Program-made: the position numbers and the translations under genes
Shown: positions 56,249 through 64,000 of the stretch, in pieces
How the letters are laid out: each line of letters opens with the position of its first letter
Numbering within the stretch: position 1 is the first letter of the stretch
Notes under the pieces: generated by a model
What the model saw: the letters and a program-made list of their open reading frames with translations, nothing else
Told to the model about the DNA's origin: nothing
Database searches by the model: none
Assembly (NCBI GenBank): GCA_019055375.1
Contig: JAHQIW010004423.1
Span: 372,001 to 436,000, forward strand
Origin: Parelaphostrongylus tenuis
Lineage: Eukaryota; Nematoda; Chromadorea; Rhabditida; Metastrongylidae
Length of the DNA stretch: 64,000 bases
Direction of reading: 5' to 3'

Positions 56249-56504
56249 ATATGTTGCCATTTATAAACAGAGCAAAGATACTGAGGGTAAAAATATTAGC
56301 GTTATAAGCACTGTCTTAACCTTTGCTATTCATAAGGACAAGTAAACCAAACTCCTATGGTGAATATTTGCTAATGAACGAACAGTGGACAATGCTCCCT
56401 ACTCTTTTCAAAAGCACATTGCCCTTTAAACGGCTTTGATGATCGCAAATGCTGAATAAATCAAAAGCCATTGTTTACTTTTTACTTTACACGACCCGTT
56501 GCCA

Positions 56505-56795
56505 CAATTTACTGCGTGCATCCCAGCACTTCTAGTACTCGATACTCATCGCAACCGTCCTCTAAATAATTCTCTGGAAATTCTAACGTGTTGCTTCGGA
56601 TTTTTCCCAAGGTCGCCTTCTACATGAGCGCTGTAGAATGCTAGTCGAGTCAAATCTCCTTGCAGTCTCGGGGAACTTGAGCATAGGCATTCCATAAGGC
56701 GTTCGTTCTTTGATTGCTGTAAAGTAGTGAGAGTGTGAAGGTAGAATCGTTACCTACTTCCTGTTATTCTGCGCCGCCAACCACTCGGCCACCTT
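56505..56795 (-). mobile_element. SINE-B copy
   Basis: catcccagcacttctagtac, cttgcagtctcggggaactt, ccgccaaccactcggccac (reversed head). Confidence 0.7.
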
Positions 56796-57004
56796 CTTCC
56801 CTCCGCTCGTTGGAACACAATAGGCGTTCTCTGGATAAGAAATCGGCTAATGCCTCTAGGTACTCTTAATTGCCCATATAATCGAGTACACAAAAGTTGA
56901 AAATGTGTACTCAGCTTTCCCCAGGTTTGAATAATTGGTTCGCCTTTCTACTTACACATAGATAATTACATAAAAATATCGTGGAAAATATTCGCAAACT
57001 GTTT

Positions 57005-57325
57005 GTCCATCTGAGGGAGTGGTAGCACAATGATTAGTGGTGCAAGATAATGAACAAGCCGTTGATTCGATCTTCTCTCCAAAACTCTGTTGCAACAAAT
57101 ACATTCAGTACCTAGGAGCGCCAGCGCTCGGAAATCTTTAAGATAGAGAATCGTCTGAACCAATATCCTATGACATTCACAAAGAAAACGAAGTCCTCAG
57201 AAAGCAGTCACAGCATCATGTGGAATGTTCACAGACCTTTGTGGAGTGTCGATGCCAGGAAACAAATCGAATACAAGAACGGTTGGGATTCGCACTATGA
57301 AAATTACGATGGCGGGTTATGTTAA
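57005..57325 (+). mobile_element. SINE-C copy
   Basis: gagtggtagcacaatgatta, gttgattcgatcttctct, ctatgacattcacaaagaaa, aacgaagtcctcagaaag. Confidence 0.65.
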
Positions 57326-57687
57326 TAAATTTGCTGATCTTCAAACGCTTCTTGAACATTGTGGTCACATCAAATACCCCTAGTGATCAATCCAGAAAAA
57401 ACAAAAACCAACGGCGATAACCTTTCTCCATTTGGTCAAATTAACAACTATTGTCACTGGAAAGAACATTCTATAGAAAAAGAACGACAACGATGTTGTC
57501 TTTGTATCAATGTATATGTGAAGCCTGATTGTCATGATGTTCTCAGGAAATTCTGGTGACAATATTGCTGCTGGGAAGCTTGAACGTTGGGAATGGCATC
57601 GTTCCAGAAGTTTTGATACTAGAGCACTGTGAACACCGAATTTATTAATCAAAAGTGATTAAAATTGCATGGTTTTGGTGCTCTTCA

Positions 57688-58110
57688 ATTGCGCGTTTTC
57701 TTGCAAATCTTTTGGTATAAGACTTATCTATACTTGCTCCCAATATGGAGATGTCTTGGGAACAAATTCGCTCACTAATGCACGAATGACGCGTAGGGGA
57801 AAATTCTTATGAAGCGGTGCGCGAGATTGACGAAGTTTGGGGCAATGTCACAGTTACACAAAGCACCGCCAGGGAAGTGGTTCATAAAGTTTAAAGTTCC
57901 AGAAGACAGTCTGAAGGATCAGCCGCGCTCGGATCACCCACATGAAGCTCCATTAACCTTGTGCGCCGTTTCAATGGCATTTTCTCCCACGCGCCATTCG
58001 TGCGTGAGTAGCAAGTGAATTTGTTTCCAATACAGCTCCATCTTCGAACAAATACAGCCAAGTTGTACTCCAAAACATTGGTAAGAAAATGCGCAGCTGA
58101 ATGATTTTGA
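57688..58110. pseudogene. Head-to-head duplicated mariner N-terminus
   Basis: Plus strand from about 57746: MSWEQIRSLMHE, a stop, RVGENSYEAVREIDEVWG and TVTQSTARE, the mariner helix-turn-helix region. Minus strand from about 58050: MELYWKQIHLLLTHEWRVGE with NAIETAHKVNG. The two DNA segments are inverted repeats of about 155 bp around a 105 bp centre. Confidence 0.7.
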
Positions 58111-58379
58111 AATCACGACCTTTGAATGACATCTTGTTAATGAATGTAGTGCTTATTCCAATGCCAAAACTTATGGAACAACCTTATATATTGAAATTTA
58201 AGCGAAAAATTGAACAGTTAGAATGTGCACGATAACTTCGGCTTTGTCGAGTTTGCATATGCAACTATTCATAGATTTCCTAACTCTTCGTGAATTCCAT
58301 TGCGACAAAGCTTGTGACAAACCTATGGATGGTGAAGCATTCCGGCTTTAGCCGTGCATTCCACTCCACCAAGTATAGT

Positions 58380-58480
58380 CGAAGTGACTGAATGCTTACT
58401 TAGGCGATAAATTACTTGTGAAGCCTTCCCTAGAGAGTCACATCACTGCTTCTATCCTCCCAGTGAACAGCGGCTAACCA
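58380..58480 (-). mobile_element. SINE-A fragment
   Basis: gtgactgaatgcttacttag and catcactgcttctatcctcc match the SINE-A middle. Confidence 0.45.
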
Positions 58481-58641
58481 CGCTATAGATTAGGGGGACT
58501 TGGTCTGTAGTGGGTTTGTGCGATTGACCTAGACCATGTCTCCATTGTATATGCCACGTCTAGCCATTGGCCTATATTATATAAAAATTCATGACCAGAA
58601 AAGTTTTGTCTTATTCGAAAAGTTTTGTTGTTTTGATTGCA

Positions 58642-58699
58642 GAGGAAAAAAGTGATGTTGTAGAATTAGAAGGAGCGACTAATGTTGATTTTCGATAGG
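58642..58699 (+). CDS. Candidate last exon, plus strand
   Basis: Acceptor TTGTTTTGATTGCAG followed by one open frame, EKSDVVELEGATNVDFR then TAG. The other frames stop at once. No upstream exon found. Confidence 0.25.
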
Positions 58700-58819
58700 T
58701 ATTTAGAATGATTTACAGCAGTTTTCTTGAATTCTTAATGAGAATGTCTTTAGAAATTTCAATTCTTACATATGTATATATTTTTTAAAATTTTTTTCTG
58801 AATAAGCGACCCGTCATCA

Positions 58820-59048
58820 CAATTTTCATTGTGCGAATCCCAGTACTTCTACCACTCGATTCCTTTTTCCTCTTCCTTTTGAATGACATAGAATACTGAT
58901 TGACCATGTCTTCTTGCAGTCTCGAGGATAGCCTGGCTGTGGCGTTCATTAAGGCGTTCTTGTTAGCTGCCGGAGAGTAGTGAGGAGTGGAGTTCACCAC
59001 ACGCACCGCAATAAGCATCATTATAAATGGGCCACGGCGCCCTCATAT
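58820..59048 (-). mobile_element. SINE-B copy
   Basis: gaatcccagtacttctacca, gtctcgaggatagcctggct, then cgggccacggcg-type reversed head (gggccacggcgccct). Confidence 0.72.
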
Positions 59049-59082
59049 ATTTATCACTTATTACGATTAATACACACCCCGT

Positions 59083-59425
59083 CCAAATGGCTTACGGCCT
59101 CGTCGTGGTTGGGAGATGCTCCTCGGTGGAGGACTGCGAGGTACAAGGAGGAGGAAGGGAGGGAGTTCAACCCCCAGCAGTCACATTCAAGGTGAGAAGG
59201 AGTCCGACGTATCCACCCGATAAGCCCAGCGGAGAGTAAACCGTATCAGGAATGAGCATCGACTTAGTAGCTAATGATCGCAAGGTGGTGATCTCCCTCC
59301 AATTCACGAGGGCCGGCGACACCCTGATGTCCTGGGGAAGCCTCGCTCAGGCTTATCTCGGGAGTCCAGGGAGCTAATCAGCCAGACCATTACAGTTTCT
59401 CTGTGCTGGGGTTCACACTATCATT
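59083..59425 (+). mobile_element. SINE-F copy
   Basis: ccaaatggcttacggcctcg head, B-box-like gagttcaacccccag, body aggtggtgatctccctccaa and ccggcgacaccctgatgtcc. Full-length relative of 18085-18425. Confidence 0.7.
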
Positions 59426-59463
59426 GAAAATGGTTCGTCCAATCAAGTAATACACACTGACAT

Positions 59464-59670
59464 GGGGAATGGCTGTGGTCGAGTGGTTAGTGATGCTTGC
59501 CGTATTCCACTCTTATCCTGGCACTCATCCCCCGCAAAGGTTTTCGAATATGTCACGTATTGCTTCAAGTGCTGATTGAGAACTTTGTCTTCTTCACGGA
59601 TGTCGTACCATGTAAATCGAGACGACTCTCCTTCCAGTCCTCGTGGAAGCTAAATCAAAGCGTTCCTTAA
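59464..59670 (+). mobile_element. SINE-B copy
   Basis: ggctgtggtcgagtggttag (A box), then gtgctgattgagaactttg, cttcttcacggatgtcgtac. Confidence 0.65.
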
Positions 59671-59855
59671 GGCCCTCCCTTGATTGATTGCATGTGTTGG
59701 GAGAGGAGATTGAACCAACAATTCGCTTATTACCAGATTTTCTAATACACTGACCACTTCGCTATCCTGCTCTATTGAATGGGATACAACAAAATAGACA
59801 CCAAACATGATGGACACACACAGCAAAGCGTAGTTTTCCTTTACATAGATGTAGA

Positions 59856-60050
59856 TCATTTGGGCCTCGGCGGTAGATCACAGGTAACGTTGAATGGTCC
59901 ATAAAGTGCTAGCCGTCCAAGCTGTGACCAGCAGCCCTTTAGGGCTAGCTGTAGCGGCCGTAGTGGCGGCGACAGCACTAGCCGTCGTCTCTCGTTCTGA
60001 CGACTATCGAAGTATTTCGATTTTATCTGATCTACAAAATTTTCTTTCAT
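59856..60050 (-). CDS. Unassigned minus-strand ORF, 64 residues
   Basis: ATG-initiated, basic and Leu/Arg-rich (NERRRLVLSPPLRPLQLALK), ending LPPRPK. More GC-rich than its surroundings. The plus strand is open too (Ala/Val-rich), so strand and reality are unsure. Confidence 0.22.
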   Translation of the reverse strand: MKENFVDQIKSKYFDSRQNERRRLVLSPPLRPLQLALKGCWSQLGRLALYGPFNVTCDLPPRPK

Positions 60051-60109
60051 TTTACCACCCATATAGCAGTGTTATCGTAATCTTCTCTCTATTTATCCAT
60101 GGATATTGA

Positions 60110-60215
60110 TTGATATGCAAGACTTCCGACCGCAGGAGAGAGTTGAACCCACGTTTTATCCTTTTCAGGGTGCGTGCTAACCACTCCACTACCGAGGCTA
60201 CCATTTTACTAGCAC
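60110..60215 (-). mobile_element. SINE-D copy
   Basis: Minus-strand reading GCCTCGGTAGTGGAGTGGTT, AGCACGCACCCTGAAAAGGA, B box GTGGGTTCAACTC. Confidence 0.72.
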
Positions 60216-60489
60216 TTGGAATCTTCGGACTATTAATGTATTTCAATTCTAAGGGCCTATCTTGTGCAGGTGATGAGAGGTTGGTAAAAGTAGTAGTGGT
60301 AATAGTAAGAGATCGATGGCAAAACTGCTATTGCCAGCCCGACGTCGGCCAGACAAAATAAGTCTATAAGAGTTACATATATCGATTGTTGTTATTGATC
60401 GTATATCGACTATGTTAGAGGTGCATACTGTTTTGGTTTTTGTAAAATCTACCTTATAAAGAAATCTCAGCATCTTAAAGGCTCTTCGT

Positions 60490-60985
60490 TCAAAATGAGA
60501 CTCTCTTTATGAGTACCGGGCTTGGTTCTCTCTGATTATAAGGGGACAATAAAAAAAATCGACGTCATTCGCTGGAGAGAATATTTTCAAAGGAGTTTCA
60601 GTAAACATTCGAAAGCTGAGACTTAGGCTACAGATCCACGTCTCCGGTTTTCGAAAAAGCCTATTCTTAACGATGATTCAGGACGAGATTCTTGTGTTGC
60701 AGACGCTCATATTTTCGCCTGACAGAGATCTTTTCTTGGACTATTAGTACTGATGTCTCAGTCTTCGAGGGGCTCCTAACACTCCTATGTAAACTTATTC
60801 TTCAGCGAATGAGATCGGTAAGAACATCGGAGTTTTTCCGGTTATCTGGGAAGAAATAAAGAGACGATCCCCGCCACTGAAGAAAGACCTTCCCTTGCAC
60901 TTTTGGTGCTCTTTGAAAAGTTTAAATCTTTGACTACTGCTTTACATGCCTGCTTTTTGAAAAAGCCTTCTAATGACGCTGTAGC
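60490..60985. repeat. Repeat G copy
   Basis: Shares gtaaacattcgaaagctgag and ctccggttttcgaaaaagcc with 24.35 and 25.5 kb, and ctaatgacgctgtagcag with 29.47 kb. Confidence 0.5.
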
Positions 60986-61230
60986 AGAAATATAACATTT
61001 GTGTTTAACACGCAAATATTTCTCATATAATGGAACTCTTTCCTCAAATTGTAAGTAATCAATCGATAGCCTAAGTTTCGACGATTCAATCGTTTTTTTT
61101 TCTGGAAAGACCGTCTAATTGCAGTGCAGCAGCGGAAATAAGATTGAGTTTCACATGTGCGGTGCATTTGTTCATTGTCTGATGTATGAGCTGGGTGTCA
61201 GCTGGCCGTGGATACGATACGATATAGGCT

Positions 61231-61252
61231 CGATCGATCGATCGATCGATGG
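61231..61252. repeat. (ATCG)n microsatellite
   Basis: Five tandem copies of the self-complementary unit ATCG. Confidence 0.9.
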
Positions 61253-61314
61253 TGCTAGCGCGACTCACTTGTGGAGTGCAATTTTTGTTTTTTAATTCGG
61301 GTTTTTCCCGCTTT

Positions 61315-61617
61315 AAGGATAAAAAAGGATAAAGCTCGCGGCGTTGATCAATCCCTGAGAGATGCGCCATGCATTCGACTTCAATTTTCAAGTTCGTTTG
61401 AGGTGATTGAATGCATATCTGGCCTTTACAATGACTCGCGGTGGCCTCCCGCTGAACCGAGTCAGTGCTGCTCATCCTCCCAAACAAGTCTCAGACCTGC
61501 CTGGTACCAATTTACCGACTCCGGAGGGATGGATGGCTTGGTGAGCCATAAGCGCGAGATCGAACCATTGATCTCGTGTGCGATGCAGAGCACCTCTAAC
61601 CACTGCGCCACATGGGA
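61315..61617 (-). mobile_element. Full-length SINE-A copy
   Basis: Tail ggataaagctcgcggcgttg to head taaccactgcgccacatggg (reversed). Close to the 25.0 kb copy. Confidence 0.9.
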
Positions 61618-61639
61618 GACGCCTCGAGGAGAGGAACGA

Positions 61640-62310
61640 TTAACCCTTGATCCACAACATTTCCTCTAGGCGTTCATATGTTTTTCGTGCTCCAGCGAGG
61701 TAATGGTAAAAGTGTGCAGACGGTCTGAAACATACTATTATTTTGAATACTACAGCGCTATAAAAAGGTCCTTTCAGAAAGAAAACAGATAGTGCAGTAG
61801 CCAGACATTTAAGCTTTCGCATTATTATTGAACCTACGTCAACGATCGAAAATCAGAGACGCCGTTCTACACGCCAGGATATCGAAAATAAGGTGGGCCG
61901 GACACGTGATGCGCTTCAACGACAACCGATGGACGAGAGCCGTTACCGACTGGATTCCTCGGGACGTCAAGCGCTCTAAAGGAAGACCACTGACCCGTTG
62001 GTCCGATTTCTTCACGAAAGCGATGGAAGAAAGATATGATGCTCAGCGAATTCCTAGAGCAAGGAGGACCCACTGGGCTTCTCTTGCACGCGATAGGGAA
62101 AAATGGAAGAGTTGCTGGTACCCGCTCGAGTCACTCGACGATCAACGGGACGACAGGTGATACAGGTGATTATTACTGAATGTGCAAGAGAAAGACTTTG
62201 TCTAGCGAAAGGGGTCGTTTCTTTATTTGCCCTCGGGTAACCGAAAAGAACCGGCTAAAGCATCCGTACAAACAGTGATTCGTATCGCTCAAGATTTTAT
62301 AAAATCAAAG
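61640..62310. repeat. Repeat G-like segment split by an RTE insertion
   Basis: Left part 61640-61832 and right part 62169-62310 together align to 29940-30150, in which there is no insertion. Confidence 0.5.
61821..62180 (+). mobile_element. RTE retrotransposon, 5'-truncated copy 3
   Basis: Encodes LRQRSKIRDAVLHARISKIR through DVKRSKGRPLTRWSDFFTKA to LDDQRDDR in one open frame, without the breaks of copies 1 and 2, and ends ggtgatacaggtg. The target duplication attattattgaa / attattactgaa has one mismatch. Only the last ~330 bp were inserted. Confidence 0.92.
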
Positions 62311-62375
62311 CCTTTAATTTTTTCACTCAAAATTACTAAATCACAAGAAATGATAAGAAATTTGTCGAATTTCAG

Positions 62376-63724
62376 ATAAACGGAAATATCTTGGAAAGCT
62401 TCCCTTCACTGATGAAAATGCATGGAGAAGATGAATGGCATAGTAATCCTCATTCGTTCAGAGATCTAACATGTTCGCCGATTCGTGAAGAAGACGAGGA
62501 CATTTCTAACAAAAGGTGATTTTCTTCTCAAAAAGAGCTTATGTGGCACAGTGATTGAAGGTGCTCTACGTCACACACGTGGTCATGGTTCGATCCCGCG
62601 CTCAAAGCCCACCAAGCTTCTTTACCCTCGGGGTTAGTGGATGGGTATCAGACGTGTGTGGGAAGATAACCAGCGCTGATTTGATACATCGGTAGGCCAC
62701 CGCGAGTCATTGTAAGAGGCCAGGTGTGCACTCAGTCATCCCAAACGAAGCTGAAAATCAAAGACGAATGCATGGCAGACCCCTCAGAAACTGACTAACA
62801 ACAGAGCTTCACTCTTTATCCTTTCGTTCCCGAGAAAACAATATAATGATATATAATGTAAGCGGGAGGGGAGGGGGAGGGAGCTGTGGCCGAGTGGATA
62901 GTGATGCTCAGCGTGGGGCTGATCCTCACCCTCAAAACAATCTCCGGCAACCAATAGCTAGTTAAGAAACTAATAATATAATAGTTGAAAAAATGCCTAC
63001 ACATAAAATCGTTTTTGGGAATCACTCTGATTCCTTCTGATTGGAAATACACTTATATTACTATATTTGATTCGTCTCGACTTTTTTTCCACTACGCGGA
63101 TCCCAGTATTCTAGCATCCATGTCTTTTTTCGTCTTCTTCTTGAACATCGTGTAATACTGGTTGAGCGAGGCTCCTTGAAATCTCGAGGACATCCTGGGT
63201 GTTGCGTTCTATAGAGCTTCCGTTGTTGACTGCTGGAGAGCGTTGAGGGTGGAGTTCGCTCCCGCGCGCTATGTGATGAGCATCACAACCATTCGGCCAC
63301 GGCACCCGCGACTGAAAATGTAAACAAAAATCTTGAGCTATACTTTTATTGTTGATCTCTGTTGAATCCCGACGAATACTACGAGTTTCAGCTCAAAACA
63401 CCCGATTTCTTCTCGATCTCTGAGTGGTGATGAATCCAGTCGGCACTCGTTCCGTACGTCGACACCTCGGTATCACTTCGCTGTTCAGCATCGAACGCCG
63501 TATGTCCTCTAAAAACTCATTCTTTCCATTATTTTCGGTTAATTATTACTTTTTCGTTATCTTTATTCATTATTATTGTCATTTTATTGCCGTGTTATTA
63601 GTATTTCTATTGTTTTTCGCTCCGAATTGTTTAGATTATGCACGAGATGGCTGCGCTATTCAACACCTCCTCTATCAACCCAGTCGGCCCAGAACACTCC
63701 TCCTACCGTCTCGGAGTCAACGGC
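62376..63724 (+). CDS. Gene Z: Ser/Thr/Pro-rich protein, 5' part
   Basis: Three exons with strong sites and matching phases: 62376-62515 (acceptor TCGAATTTCAG, donor AAAAG|GTGATT; HSFRDLTCSPIREEDEDISN), 63392-63499 (acceptor GAGTTTCAG, donor GTATGT; SSRSLSGDESSRHSFRTSTP) and 63635-63724 (acceptor AATTGTTTAG, donor GTAGGT; PPLSTQSAQNTPPTVSEST). The first ATG in frame is at 62412, so 62376 could follow a trans-splice site, or more exons may lie upstream. The segment is low in structure and rich in RxxS sites, as in the regulatory regions of signalling or channel proteins. No domain recognised; it runs past the window or into SINE-bearing intron. Confidence 0.55.
62535..62826 (+). mobile_element. 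SINE-A copy in gene Z intron
   Basis: ttatgtggcacagtgattga, B box ggttcgatccc, tail ttcactctttatccttt. It begins only 20 bp after the exon donor. Confidence 0.82.
62868..62950 (+). mobile_element. SINE-B head in gene Z intron
   Basis: G-rich tract ggaggggagggggaggg, then gctgtggccgagtggatagt. Confidence 0.5.
63090..63310 (-). mobile_element. SINE-B copy in gene Z intron
   Basis: ggatcccagtattctagcat through ctcgaggacatcctgggtgt to cattcggccacggcac (reversed head). Good full-length example. Confidence 0.82.
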
Positions 63725-63764
63725 GTAGGTTTTTCAAACTACTAACTATAGTGTAGGAAGGGAC

Positions 63765-63978
63765 GCCGTGGCCGAGTGGATGTGATTCCCGTCGCGGCGC
63801 GCGTGGTACTCAACTCCACCCCTCAGCACTCTTCAGTCGATGAGAAGCACCGTGTGGAACTCCATACCCATGCTATCCTCAATTTCGCAAAAGGCGTGCT
63901 CGGCCAGTATTCACGACCTCAAGAAGACGAAAAATGATTGAACGCTAGAGGTACTGCAATCCCACATTGAAAGAAAAA
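63765..63978 (+). mobile_element. SINE-B copy after gene Z exon 3
   Basis: gacgccgtggccgagtggat (A box), catgctatcctcaatttcgc, gaacgctagaggtactgcaa. Confidence 0.8.
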
Positions 63979-64000
63979 TGCCTATCTGGCCTTCACAATG
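63979..64000 (-). mobile_element. Start of a SINE-A-like piece at the window edge
   Basis: ctatctggccttcacaatg matches the middle of SINE-A; it is cut by the window end. Confidence 0.4.

Overview
This 64 kb window is eukaryotic. Introns are short to medium with nematode-type splice sites (TTTCAG-like acceptors, GTRAG-like donors), intergenic DNA is AT-rich, several ATGs follow possible trans-splice acceptors, and repeats are dense. Together with Hsmar1/bandit-like mariner relics and RTE retrotransposon tails this points to a clade V nematode, probably a strongylid of hookworm type. That placement is inference; no rRNA or other marker is present.

One gene is certain. A 12-exon gene for the bifunctional enzyme 6-phosphofructo-2-kinase/fructose-2,6-bisphosphatase lies on the minus strand (25788 down to 14413). 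Every exon join keeps frame, and the kinase P-loop, the RHG motif and the second catalytic histidine are all visible. A second strong gene is a small secreted, probably GPI-anchored Ly6/three-finger protein on the plus strand (46643/47469 to 54747). Weaker multi-exon models, each supported by matched intron phases and splice sites, are: a 69-residue acidic protein (gene X, 40467-37101, minus); a Lys-rich protein directly downstream on the same strand (gene Y, 36919-33822, minus), which could form an operon with X; a Ser/Thr/Pro-rich protein running off the right edge (gene Z, 62376-63724, plus); a one-exon Cys-rich secreted peptide (42011-42241, plus); and low-confidence plus-strand models at 5045-9190, 10383-10741 and 30313-32754.

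Layout. 0-5 kb: almost empty, SINE fragments. 5-12 kb: possible plus-strand exons, mariner relics, a TTAA-flanked MITE, an RTE tail. 12-14 kb: SINE cluster and the 3' end of the kinase/phosphatase gene. 14.4-25.8 kb: that gene, its introns packed with SINEs, foldback elements and an RTE insertion. 26-30 kb: its upstream region, with a second RTE copy, SINEs and TA-rich microsatellites. 30-36 kb: a candidate plus-strand gene, a mariner relic, an inverted pair of tRNA-derived SINEs and the distal exons of gene Y. 36-40.5 kb: genes Y and X. 41-46 kb: mostly empty. 46.6-54.7 kb: the Ly6 gene with transposon relics in its introns. 55-62 kb: repeat-dominated. 62.4-64 kb: the start of gene Z.

Mobile DNA makes up a large share. 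At least five tRNA-derived SINE families (called A, B, C, D and F here) recur, SINE-A in more than ten places. RTE copies have target-site duplications and near-identical sequence, so that family moved recently; the mariner and Tc1-like transposases are all decayed.
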